Positions 29,392-38,677 of a stretch of DNA of 64,000 nucleotides are shown here, in pieces (the first letter of the stretch is position 1; each line of letters opens with the position of its first letter). The position numbers and the translations under genes were made by a program. A model generated the notes under the pieces. It was given only the letters and a program-made list of their open reading frames with translations. It was not told the origin of the DNA and did not search any database. This stretch comes from an uncultured Lachnospiraceae bacterium (lineage in GTDB: Bacteria; Bacillota; Clostridia; Lachnospirales; Lachnospiraceae): contig CATOJE010000003.1 in NCBI GenBank assembly GCA_951800145.1, forward strand, positions 1 through 64,000, in the 5' to 3' direction.

Positions 29392-30632
29392 TAGCTCTCC
29401 TTAATTACACATTTATTGGATGGCTTAAGGTACAGCCTTGGAAAGAGAATAAATATAAGTGTTGCTATTACAGAAAAATAGTTAGAAGAAAACAAAGACA
29501 TCCCTGCTTCAAAAGAGTTATACACCATAAATGATATAAATGCTGCTAAAAAAATTATTTTGTACTGTTGGTCTTGGTTTTTTATTATTCGTTTAAAACT
29601 ATATATGATAGCATAGATTACTATTGTAAAATATAGTATTCCTCCAGAAAAAATAGCATCAATATATGAATTATGTGAGCTTCCCACTTCATAAATAGGA
29701 TATAAAAATTTTTCGATCGAACCTAATCCATATCCGCAAAAAATTCCCCGGTTCAATTCAATTTCTTTAATAATATCCTTCCACATGTTGATTCTAATCA
29801 TCCCCGAATCAATACCATCTGATGTTATATGAGACATTCTGCTCATAATAATCCCATATATGTCAAAACTACTTGCAAAGAATAATAACGAAGCAAATGC
29901 CATCACAATAATGACTATTTTATTTTTTGCTATATTATAAATGCTCAAGCCAATCACCAAACAGTATGCAATTAAAGCTGCTCTAGAATTTGTTATGTAT
30001 ATTTGTAATCCCATCAGAGCTATAAAAAACAGGTATTTTTTCACTTTTTTAATCAAAAAGATATACAATGCTGCCACTGTCGCCAAAAAGCAATATTCTC
30101 CAAAAATATTTCTTTGTGCAAAGAATGAAGTATAAAACCAGGAATTCCATCCGACATCAATTCTTTTTAACACTAAAACAGCATAACTTCCTTGAAAAAT
30201 CATTGCATATAAACATGCCAATATGCCTATAAAAATTAATGTTTCGAGCAATCCATATATCTCTTCCTGATTCAATCCTCCCGTTGTCTTAACTCCCATC
30301 GCAACTATATATGCCATACAAGTAAAAACTCCCAGATGTAAATCTAAAAAGGTGTTGCCATATAATTTCAAACCAGAGAATGCGCCCATGATAAATATCA
30401 TGAGTATCACGCTTGCGATAGCTATTTCCCTTTTTCTTATTTTACTTCGTATGAATAAAGTATAAAGAAATAGTATCATCCAGCAAATATAACTCATATA
30501 ATATACATTCCCAATATGTAATACATTTTCCAGAAAATGAGAAATTGAATTTAATAAAAGTGTAAATTTCAATATATAATAAAAATCGTTTCTTTTCTTA
30601 ATTTTTAACTTTAGCATGATCATTCTGGTCAA
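29391..30632 (-). CDS. O-antigen polymerase/ligase-like membrane protein (Wzy/WaaL)
   Basis: Multi-TM; ITNSRAALIAYCLVIGLSIY; GYGLGSIEKFLYPIYEVGSSHNSYIDAIFSGGIL. Confidence 0.8.
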   Translation of the reverse strand: MTRMIMLKLKIKKRNDFYYILKFTLLLNSISHFLENVLHIGNVYYMSYICWMILFLYTLFIRSKIRKREIAIASVILMIFIMGAFSGLKLYGNTFLDLHLGVFTCMAYIVAMGVKTTGGLNQEEIYGLLETLIFIGILACLYAMIFQGSYAVLVLKRIDVGWNSWFYTSFFAQRNIFGEYCFLATVAALYIFLIKKVKKYLFFIALMGLQIYITNSRAALIAYCLVIGLSIYNIAKNKIVIIVMAFASLLFFASSFDIYGIIMSRMSHITSDGIDSGMIRINMWKDIIKEIELNRGIFCGYGLGSIEKFLYPIYEVGSSHNSYIDAIFSGGILYFTIVIYAIIYSFKRIIKNQDQQYKIIFLAAFISFMVYNSFEAGMSLFSSNYFSVIATLIFILFPRLYLKPSNKCVIKES

Positions 30633-31704
30633 AAATATCTATTTCTTTTAATGAATTTATATCGTCGGATACTTTAATATTTCTACATCTTCCCAACTTT
30701 TGCAGTTCATGTAATATAATTGATAGATTTTTATCCCTTTCGTTGAATTGTCTTCTCTTTCCTTCAAAATACGGGAATAAAAATAAACCTCTAATTTGAC
30801 TATTTAGCATTGCAGTTATTCCCAAGAAAGCTCCGGAATCAACTGTCAATAGGATCTTATTTTGAAAGTAAGAACTCATTTGAAAAATCTCCCACGGTAT
30901 GCCAATAGAGTCTAACACAGCTATTCCATGTTTATCAAACACATCGCGATCGTCTCTCGGATGTTTTTTCACAATTAAATTATCTTTTCCAACAATATTG
31001 CTGATTTTTAAAATTAACTCAGTTTCTCCATATGGATATCCATCGATATCTGATGATGATGCAAAATATATAAATTTTTGTTTTATAGGTTTTTCTTCAA
31101 AGCCAAAAGCATCGATTAGTATGCTTTTTATATATGCTTCATTTGCGCTTAGATCAGGTATTTTAATTAAACGCCATTGCCTATTTGTCTTTTTCAATTC
31201 CGGGAAAAAACAGTAATATTTTTTTATTTCGTCCGTAACAATATTTCTATTAAACAGCGTTAAAATTTTCTCTAAAATTTTAACGCTGTTACCATATACA
31301 AAATCCGTTTCATATGATAAAATCCCCTCTTCAAATCTCGACCAGGTAGTATTAAATTTTCTTTTACGATAAATATTACTAATGCAATAAATAATTTCAG
31401 ATGTACTATAAAAAATTATTTCATTGTAATTATTTGTTTGAGTGATCTGTTTTTTTCCAAGTCCAAATTGCAATGTATTTACTAATTTTTTAAATCTATT
31501 TTTTAAATAAATAAGATCCTTTGTTTTAATATATGTTATTGATTCAAACAATTTTTGTTTTCTTAACCGCTCAGTAACGCTATCTACTCCTATTGAGTGA
31601 TCGGAAATCCATAAATCAACAGTATCATTCTGAAATAAAGTTATTTTCATCTGTATTGCAACAATAATTTGAAATAATGTATCACAAATAATAAGCTTAT
31701 ACAC
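30598..31704 (-). CDS. Glycosyltransferase family 52-like protein
   Basis: LIICDTLFQIIVAIQMK..; FIYFASSSDIDGYPYGE..LIVKKHPRDDRDVFDKHGI..IPWEIF. Confidence 0.7.
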   Translation of the reverse strand: MYKLIICDTLFQIIVAIQMKITLFQNDTVDLWISDHSIGVDSVTERLRKQKLFESITYIKTKDLIYLKNRFKKLVNTLQFGLGKKQITQTNNYNEIIFYSTSEIIYCISNIYRKRKFNTTWSRFEEGILSYETDFVYGNSVKILEKILTLFNRNIVTDEIKKYYCFFPELKKTNRQWRLIKIPDLSANEAYIKSILIDAFGFEEKPIKQKFIYFASSSDIDGYPYGETELILKISNIVGKDNLIVKKHPRDDRDVFDKHGIAVLDSIGIPWEIFQMSSYFQNKILLTVDSGAFLGITAMLNSQIRGLFLFPYFEGKRRQFNERDKNLSIILHELQKLGRCRNIKVSDDINSLKEIDIFDQNDHAKVKN

Positions 31705-32695
31705 CCCTTATATTAATTTCCTTTCTTCTGACTGCCAATCTACTATTCCACACTATTTTTAGTATCCTATTACCAAACAAAGATAAAAAGGCGGCTCCTC
31801 GTTCCCTTGCTCTTGCATTTTTATCACACAGAACTGTTCTCCTCGTTTTACGGATTTCATTCCAAATCCTATTAAAATATAACCTTTGGACATCGTCTTC
31901 CGAAGGTAGATCCAATAACAGATGAATAGCGACATTAAACGTACGACACATCGCCGCCGCTTTAATTTTCGGATATCTTTCTGTACAAAAACATTCTATC
32001 TCTAACGCCCATTTCAATGCGTCAATCCTATTCGGCGTAAAGGTATGCATGATACTATTTCTGTGCTGTCTATAATAATACTCATATTCATTTGAACAAA
32101 CTACTTTACGCGCATTGTTCAAAAGTAAGTGACAAGTGGCTAAATCTTCTGACAGCATTCCCTCAGGGAACCGGATATTGCTAATCACTTCCCTTTTATA
32201 TAACTTTGCTGGTGCATTACAACTATATTTAACTTGATACAAGGATTCCGCTATCGCCTCTTCTGCATTTAATTCATCTATTTGCAGTGGAATAGAATAT
32301 TCAATTTCCTTATTCATTGTTTCAGAAATATACATCATTTGTATAATTGAAATATCAGCATCATAATCTCTTAGCATATCCACACATTTTTCAATGCATC
32401 TTCTTGATAAGTAATCATCACTGTCTACAAAAAATATTCCATCACCCTGTGATATTTCAATTCCCGCATTTCTGGCAGAAGAAAGACCTCCATTCTCTTT
32501 GTGTAAAACCTTTACTCTGTAATCCTTAAGCTTATATTGATCACAAATTTCTCCGCATTGATCCGGTGAACCATCGTCTACCAATATAATTTCCAGGTTT
32601 CTATAAGTTTGTTCAACAATACTGTCTATACACTTATGGATATATTTTTCAACTTTATATACTGGTACTATCACGCTAATCAGCAGTTCGTCCAT
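31697..32695 (-). CDS. Glycosyltransferase family 2
   Basis: ISVIVPVYKVEKYIHKCIDSIVEQTYRNLEIILVDDGSPDQCGEICDQY..FFVDSDDYLS. Confidence 0.95.
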   Translation of the reverse strand: MDELLISVIVPVYKVEKYIHKCIDSIVEQTYRNLEIILVDDGSPDQCGEICDQYKLKDYRVKVLHKENGGLSSARNAGIEISQGDGIFFVDSDDYLSRRCIEKCVDMLRDYDADISIIQMMYISETMNKEIEYSIPLQIDELNAEEAIAESLYQVKYSCNAPAKLYKREVISNIRFPEGMLSEDLATCHLLLNNARKVVCSNEYEYYYRQHRNSIMHTFTPNRIDALKWALEIECFCTERYPKIKAAAMCRTFNVAIHLLLDLPSEDDVQRLYFNRIWNEIRKTRRTVLCDKNARARERGAAFLSLFGNRILKIVWNSRLAVRRKEINIRGV

Positions 32696-32698
32696 AGG

Positions 32699-33679
32699 CT
32701 ACCTCGCCTTCATTCTTACATATCTCGGTTTTAACTCTGCATGTATAAATCCCAATATTCTATATGCAATTTTATCCGGAAATACATGGATAATTTTTAT
32801 TATCTTAGCTGTATTTCCAAGCTTCATCTTTTTTAGAGCCAGGTTTCCTTGGGTACTCATCTTCATATATTTTTCAAATTCTTTTTTAAACGGATGATCG
32901 GAGTCTCTAAACCAAGGTCTTATGACCAGCATATTCGTTGTATAATGTATTATTTTGGGATCATTGACCGCATTTGTCATTTCTTCCTTGCTATAAAAGC
33001 AGGTTGGTTTACGCAGCATTTGTATCTGCTCATATGTATGAACAGCATCTATCGTCATTACATTATATTGAGGCTGTAAGTATCCTATTTTACCAGAAAA
33101 AATTCCGTTTAAAATGTCTTGATCAGCGTAACTTATAACTCTTGTATATTTATTCATATATTCATTAATTGCTTTATTCACATCGAATGCTCTAAGCTTT
33201 TTTAAATCAATAAGGAGTACACCTGCATTAATATATACATCATTGTCATTTAACCCGATATTTTTTTTATATACAGCACTAATACAATCTTTAATCCCAC
33301 AAAAGATGTTATTCTTCATCTCCAAATCTTCTAATTTCATTATATTTCCATTAACTATGGTATCACAATCCAAATACAAAATTTTTTCTATATTCTCCGG
33401 TAGCAATATACCAGAAAACAGCCTTGTAAAAGCAGATAATGGCCACCTTTCTGAGACCAAATATTCTGGAATATCAAACTGAGGTATATCAATAACTATG
33501 ATTTTTCGCTTATATCTTTCAGCTATATTTCCCAGTAATTCTTTATTTTCATCAGAAATTTTTTCTCCCAATAGGTAAACACTTAACTCACTAGCAGAAC
33601 GATTATTTTCAAATAGTGAAATGACTGAGATTTCCATAATCCAGATGTAATTATTATCACAAGTATATAAAATATTCAT
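32699..33679 (-). CDS. Glycosyltransferase family 8
   Basis: KILYLDCDTIVNGNIMKL; YINAGVLLIDLKKLR; YADQDILNGIF. Confidence 0.94.
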   Translation of the reverse strand: MNILYTCDNNYIWIMEISVISLFENNRSASELSVYLLGEKISDENKELLGNIAERYKRKIIVIDIPQFDIPEYLVSERWPLSAFTRLFSGILLPENIEKILYLDCDTIVNGNIMKLEDLEMKNNIFCGIKDCISAVYKKNIGLNDNDVYINAGVLLIDLKKLRAFDVNKAINEYMNKYTRVISYADQDILNGIFSGKIGYLQPQYNVMTIDAVHTYEQIQMLRKPTCFYSKEEMTNAVNDPKIIHYTTNMLVIRPWFRDSDHPFKKEFEKYMKMSTQGNLALKKMKLGNTAKIIKIIHVFPDKIAYRILGFIHAELKPRYVRMKAR

Positions 33680-33688
33680 TGTTTAATC

Positions 33689-34240
33689 CTAAAACCCCAT
33701 CTTTGACAGATCCCTGCTGCTTTTATCTGCTTCATTTTGGATGACTTCTATTTCATTTATTGGCCAAGCAATAGATAATTCCTTGCTACGCCAGGAGAAC
33801 CCTATTTCATCATTGGGTATATAATGAGTTGTTACCTTAAATAAAACTTCAGCGTCTGTCAATGCTAAATATCCATGACCCATTCTTTCTGGAATGTATA
33901 GCTGTTTTTTGTTTTCATCTGATAGTTCGACTCCATACCATTTTTTATATGTTTTACTTTCCTTGCGTAAATCAACTACAACATCAAATATTCTGCCTTT
34001 ACACACACGAATAAGCTTTCCTTGAGGGTGCATAACATTAACATGCATCCCTCTTAAAACTCCTTTCCTGCTATATACTTGATTATCCTGCACAAAATGC
34101 ATATCCAATCCTTCATTAATAAATTTGTTTTCGTTATATGTTTCGAATAAATATTCTCTATTATCCATAAACACAGCAGGGTCAATTACACATAATCCAC
34201 GGATACCAGCAACACTTCTCTGAATATGCAATTCACTCAT
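33689..34240 (-). CDS. rfbC: dTDP-4-dehydrorhamnose 3,5-epimerase
   Basis: FVQDNQVYSRKGVLRGMHVNVMHPQGKLIRVCKGRIFDVVVDLRKESKTYKKWYG; IPERMGHGYLAL. Confidence 0.92.
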   Translation of the reverse strand: MSELHIQRSVAGIRGLCVIDPAVFMDNREYLFETYNENKFINEGLDMHFVQDNQVYSRKGVLRGMHVNVMHPQGKLIRVCKGRIFDVVVDLRKESKTYKKWYGVELSDENKKQLYIPERMGHGYLALTDAEVLFKVTTHYIPNDEIGFSWRSKELSIAWPINEIEVIQNEADKSSRDLSKMGF

Positions 34241-34255
34241 TTATATATATCCTCC

Positions 34256-35182
34256 CTACCACCCCGCCACACTCCCGCACCGTTCCACGAATAATTCCTG
34301 TGCATACCGCTTCATGCTCTTCTTCAAATCCTTCGGTGTAAATTCCTTCTGAATTCCCGCCATAACCCGGTATTTGTCAAATATCATAATCACCATCTTC
34401 ATCGATAAAGGCCGTCCCAGCTTTGACAGGAACATGCGGCTATGGTACTCATTGTCCTTTTCCAGATACTCTCTCTCCTCCAGCCACAGCCCCATTTGTT
34501 CCCGCAAGGCCTGGGAGAAGAGATACACACGGTATCCCCTGTCCCTTTTCCTGTGTACCGTGAGGATCCCGGTTTTCCGGTCATAATCCTTTGTCTCCAT
34601 CCTGAGCAGCTCGCTGATTTCCAGCCCATGATAAAAAAGGAGCTTCATCATAACCAAATCCCGCAGGCAGATCCGTTTGCGGAATAAGCTGTCCAGGCTC
34701 TGATACTCCTGATTTAATGCCTGAAAGAATAAATCCACTTCCCGCTTTGACAGCAAGCTATGGAAGGACGGAAGCCCTTCTGCCGGAGTCAGACGAATCG
34801 AAATACTTTTCAGCGGCCGGCGTTTCACCAGAGCGCCCTGCTTTACCAGGTAATCTAAGTAATAGCTCAGCACCCGCTGCTTCCGGATCACGGTAGAGCG
34901 GCACAGTCCCTTTTGATCAATGAGATAATCCAAGTAAGCCTCTATCTCCTCTTCCCAGTCCTTTTCCCCGGATCCGACATCGAAAGTCTGCTCTTGCTCC
35001 AGCCACCGGTAAAAGTGGTCCAAATCCAGCCGGTAAGCCTTTTCTGTCCGTTCATCTAACCCCCGCCTGGTAACCTGCGTGTTGATAAAGCCTTCCAACA
35101 TGCATTTTTGTTCTGTAAACAATCCTGTTGACAATTCTTTTAGTAATTTTGCAGACAATTCTCTAAACCACTCCTTTGACAA
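34256..35182 (-). CDS. Degenerate tyrosine recombinase/integrase-fold protein (catalytic residues not recognisable)
   Basis: SAM-like N-domain and LLFYHGLEISELLRMETKDYDRKTGILTVHRKRDRGYRVYLF..FTPKDLKKSMKRYAQELF; Arg-I position is Glu, HxLRH is KDLKKS, ORF ends before the GH/Tyr region. Confidence 0.75.
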   Translation of the reverse strand: MSKEWFRELSAKLLKELSTGLFTEQKCMLEGFINTQVTRRGLDERTEKAYRLDLDHFYRWLEQEQTFDVGSGEKDWEEEIEAYLDYLIDQKGLCRSTVIRKQRVLSYYLDYLVKQGALVKRRPLKSISIRLTPAEGLPSFHSLLSKREVDLFFQALNQEYQSLDSLFRKRICLRDLVMMKLLFYHGLEISELLRMETKDYDRKTGILTVHRKRDRGYRVYLFSQALREQMGLWLEEREYLEKDNEYHSRMFLSKLGRPLSMKMVIMIFDKYRVMAGIQKEFTPKDLKKSMKRYAQELFVERCGSVAGW

Positions 35183-35187
35183 AGGCT

Positions 35188-35409
35188 TTAAGACAGATGC
35201 TTGGCGCCTGGTTCCATCCCATTATATGGATAGCGGGCTGCCTCCTGATGCCGCACCGCATTCTCCGCCACCTCAGCCAGCCGCACCAAGGTCATAAAAT
35301 AGGATTGATTTTTCGGAGTTAACTTTTTGAAGATATCCATGGTTTCCTGAACAACTGTATTTTCCATTTTCAACGCCCTTTCATTAAATTTATGTTCATA
35401 AAATATCAT
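35188..35409 (-). CDS. Small protein resembling the C-terminal module of XRE regulators
   Basis: METTVVQ-like region MENTVVQETMDIFKKLTPKNQSYFMTLVRLAEVAENAV. Confidence 0.55.
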   Translation of the reverse strand: MIFYEHKFNERALKMENTVVQETMDIFKKLTPKNQSYFMTLVRLAEVAENAVRHQEAARYPYNGMEPGAKHLS

Positions 35410-35535
35410 ATAATTAATAATATGTCAACTTGTTTTATTAACTTAATGATATTTTTCTTGATTTTTCCTATATTGCATGATAATGTAAGAGAGGGCTTGG
35501 AGGCCTGATAGAAATGATAAGTGAGGTGAAGAATC

Positions 35536-35880
35536 TTGATTGGCCGTTTGAAACAATTACGAAAGAAATTAAAAATCAACCAGACAAATTTTGCGAAACA
35601 GTTAGGGATTACCCAGACCGCCTATTCTATGATCGAGAATGGAAATAATCCTCTTTCTGACCGGCATATCAAAGTGATCTGCTCTGTCTACCATGTTAAT
35701 GAGGACTGGCTGCGCACTGGAAATGGAGAGATGTTTTTTGCGTCACCTTACGAAAAAGAATTTACAGATATCTTCAGCCGTTTAGCGCCGGAGACACAGC
35801 AGTATCTTCTGCTGATGGCCAGAGAGCTTCTGAATACCCAGGATAAGCTTCTTGGAGCTGACGAGAAAAAAATGAATTAG
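35536..35880 (+). CDS. XRE family HTH regulator
   Basis: LKQLRKKLKINQTNFAKQLGITQTAYSMIENGNNPLSDRHIKVIC. Confidence 0.93.
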   Translation: MIGRLKQLRKKLKINQTNFAKQLGITQTAYSMIENGNNPLSDRHIKVICSVYHVNEDWLRTGNGEMFFASPYEKEFTDIFSRLAPETQQYLLLMARELLNTQDKLLGADEKKMN

Positions 35881-35968
35881 ACATAGTATCATTTCTTAGT
35901 TAATTTGCCAACATCCTTTTCTTGACTGAGAAAATCATCTTTGCTATACTTTTTTGTGAGGTGATGAA

Positions 35969-36328
35969 ATGGAGTTAAAAGACAGGCTTCAGATAATCTT
36001 AGATGAGCAGCACATCAAACAAAAGGACCTGGCCAATGCCATAAAGGTCACAGAAAGTTATATATCTAATATGTTAAATGGGAAGCGGAATAATCTGTCC
36101 GAATCCCTTGCCGTCCTGATCGAGCAGGCTTATGGATATTCTGCATACTGGGTGTTAACCGGCGAGGGAGACCGCTACGCCACCCAATCCACGAACTTGG
36201 AATTATCCCCCGCAAAAAAAAGGCTGATCTCAGAAATTGAAAAAATGTCTGAGTCAGACCTGAATGCGGTAAAGATATTCATTGATTCCCTGGATAAATA
36301 TAAGCGAGCGTTTCATGTAACAGACTAA
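35969..36328 (+). CDS. XRE family HTH regulator
   Basis: LQIILDEQHIKQKDLANAIKVTESYISNMLNGKRNNLSESLAVLIEQAYGY. Confidence 0.93.
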   Translation: MELKDRLQIILDEQHIKQKDLANAIKVTESYISNMLNGKRNNLSESLAVLIEQAYGYSAYWVLTGEGDRYATQSTNLELSPAKKRLISEIEKMSESDLNAVKIFIDSLDKYKRAFHVTD

Positions 36329-36428
36329 AATTTTGTTAAATCTCCGTTAATTTCCCCTCTCCCCTATTGCCCCTTTCCTATTTCTATATTATACTGAAGG
36401 ATATTTCTTTTGAAAGGACTCGTATCAT

Positions 36429-37964
36429 TTGACTATTAAGAAAAAATTAAAGGAAAAGTGGCAGGAAGCCCTCCAGGCGGTTCTGCCGATTATCGCGATC
36501 GTTCTCTTTTTATGCTTCACTGTGGCCCCCATCTCACCAAGCATCCTGCTGTGCTTCCTTATGGGGGCTGTTTTGATTTTAGCCGGCATGATGTTTTTTA
36601 CCTTGGGGGCGGAGATGGCCATGTCTCCTATGGGGGAGCGGGTGGGCTCCTGCCTGACGAAGAGCCGGAATCTGGCTTTGATTGTCATTATCTCCTTCCT
36701 CCTGGGCTTTATCGTCACCATCTCTGAGCCGGATCTTCAGGTTTTGGCCGGTCAGGTGCCGGCAGTGCCAAATATGGTTCTGATCCTGTCTGTGGCTGTG
36801 GGCGTGGGGGCGTTTTTAGTCCTTGCTCTGCTTCGAATGCTTTTTACCATCTCACTGCCTCCCTTGCTTTTAGGATGCTACGGGGTGATCTTTGCCCTGA
36901 CTCTTTTTGTCCCGAAGGATTTCTTAAGCATTGCCTTTGACTCCGGCGGCGTCACCACCGGGCCCATGACAGTTCCATTTATCATGGCTCTGGGCGTGGG
37001 CGTTTCTGCTATCCGGAATGACCGCCATTCCACGGATGACAGCTTCGGTCTGGTGGCTCTTTGTTCGGTGGGGCCTATCCTGGCAGTAATGCTTCTCAGC
37101 ATGATCTTCCGCCCGGAGGCTAGCGCTTCTGCCGCTCCCATTCTTTTAGATGTGAATGATTCCCGGCAGCTGGGACAGCTTTTTGCCTTTGGCCTTCCTA
37201 CCTACATGAAGGAGATTTTTCTCTCGCTCCTCCCCATCTTTTTATTTTTTATGATCTGCCAGGTGCTGATGTTAAGGCTTTCCCGCAGGAAGATGACGAA
37301 GATTTTAATCGGCCTTGCCTATACTTATACGGGGCTTGTATTGTTTTTAACTGGCGCCAATGTTGGCTTTATGCCAGCGGGAAATTATCTGGGGCAGGTG
37401 CTGGCGTCCCGGCGGCACCCGGAAATCCTCATCCCCATCGCCATGGTGATCGGCTACTTTATCGTGAAGGCAGAGCCTGCGGTGTATGTGTTAAATAAAC
37501 AGGTGGAGGAGATCACCGACGGCGCTATCTCTGCCCGGGCTATGGGCTATGGCCTTTCCATCGGGGTTTCCATTTCCTTAGGGCTCTCTATGGTGCGGGT
37601 TCTCTCCGGGATCTCTATCCTTTGGTTTCTGGTCCCGGGCTATGCCGCCGCCCTGCTGATTTCTTTCTTTGTGCCCAAGATCTATACTGCCATTGCCTTT
37701 GACTCTGGCGGGGTTGCCTCCGGCCCTATGACTGCTGCCTTTCTCCTTCCTCTGGCTCAGGGAGCTTGTATTGCGGTGGGAGGTAATATTATCACCGATG
37801 CCTTCGGCGTGGTGGCCATGGTGGCTATGACGCCGTTAATTACCATCCAGGTAATGGGACTGTCTGCCAAGCTTCTGGAAAAGCGCCGGCAGCGATTGGC
37901 TGCCTCGGAGCCCTTTGCCCTGGCCTTTGACCAGCTGGAGGAGGATGCGATTATTGAATTGTAA
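36429..37964 (+). CDS. DUF1538 integral membrane protein (internally duplicated)
   Basis: Two copies of the (I)AFDSGGV(T/A)(T/S)GPMT motif with flanking TM segments. Confidence 0.85.
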   Translation: MTIKKKLKEKWQEALQAVLPIIAIVLFLCFTVAPISPSILLCFLMGAVLILAGMMFFTLGAEMAMSPMGERVGSCLTKSRNLALIVIISFLLGFIVTISEPDLQVLAGQVPAVPNMVLILSVAVGVGAFLVLALLRMLFTISLPPLLLGCYGVIFALTLFVPKDFLSIAFDSGGVTTGPMTVPFIMALGVGVSAIRNDRHSTDDSFGLVALCSVGPILAVMLLSMIFRPEASASAAPILLDVNDSRQLGQLFAFGLPTYMKEIFLSLLPIFLFFMICQVLMLRLSRRKMTKILIGLAYTYTGLVLFLTGANVGFMPAGNYLGQVLASRRHPEILIPIAMVIGYFIVKAEPAVYVLNKQVEEITDGAISARAMGYGLSIGVSISLGLSMVRVLSGISILWFLVPGYAAALLISFFVPKIYTAIAFDSGGVASGPMTAAFLLPLAQGACIAVGGNIITDAFGVVAMVAMTPLITIQVMGLSAKLLEKRRQRLAASEPFALAFDQLEEDAIIEL

Positions 37965-37973
37965 GGAGAATCT

Positions 37974-38663
37974 ATGAGTGAATTATACATGATGGCCACC
38001 ATCAGCGACCGGAACCAGACCCGGCGCTTTCTGGCCTTTTATAAGGATTACGGCATTACCGTAACCCTGCTCACCCTGGGACGGGGGACCGCTGCCTCCG
38101 AGGTGCTGGATTCCTTTGGCCTGGAGGCCACGGAGAAGGCGATCCTTTTCGCTTTTCTCACCGGCACCCAGTGGAGGGCGGTGAAAACCGGCCTCCAGCG
38201 GCAGATCAAGATCGATATCCCCGGCAGCGGGATTGCCTTTATCCTGCCTATGAGCAGCATCGGAGGGAAAAAGCAGCTTCAATATCTCACGGAGGGCCGT
38301 GAATTTCAAAAGGGAGAGGAGAGCACCTTGAAGGATACAGTCTATGAGCTTCTGGTAGTGATTGCCAATGAAGGATATTCGGAAATGATTATGGACGCGG
38401 CCAGGAAGGAGAATGCCCCCGGCGGGACTATCATCCACGCCAAGGGAACGGGCACAGAAAAAGCCCGGAAATTCCTGGGCTTTTCTATCGCAGTGGAGAA
38501 GGAAATGATTTTTATGGTGACCCGGCGGGAGAGCAAGAACGCCATCATGAAGTCTATCATGGACGCCGCCGGACTGGAGAGCGAGGCCAGAGCCATCGTG
38601 TTCTCCCTGCCGGTGACGGACACGGCGGGGATGCGGCTCATCGAGGAGGCGGAGCAGGGATAA
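37974..38663 (+). CDS. PII-family-like regulatory protein, tandem PII-like domains
   Basis: ..YELLVVIANEGYSEMIMDAARKENAPGGTIIHAKGTGTEKARKFLGFSIAVEKEMIFMVTRRE; N-half similar but divergent. Confidence 0.8.
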   Translation: MSELYMMATISDRNQTRRFLAFYKDYGITVTLLTLGRGTAASEVLDSFGLEATEKAILFAFLTGTQWRAVKTGLQRQIKIDIPGSGIAFILPMSSIGGKKQLQYLTEGREFQKGEESTLKDTVYELLVVIANEGYSEMIMDAARKENAPGGTIIHAKGTGTEKARKFLGFSIAVEKEMIFMVTRRESKNAIMKSIMDAAGLESEARAIVFSLPVTDTAGMRLIEEAEQG

Positions 38664-38677
38664 TCAGCCTGCTCTCC

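Noticed and set aside
33689-34240. Complete dTDP-rhamnose pathway
   Set aside because: Only rfbC is visible in this window; rfbA, rfbB and rfbD are not present, so the pathway cannot be claimed here.
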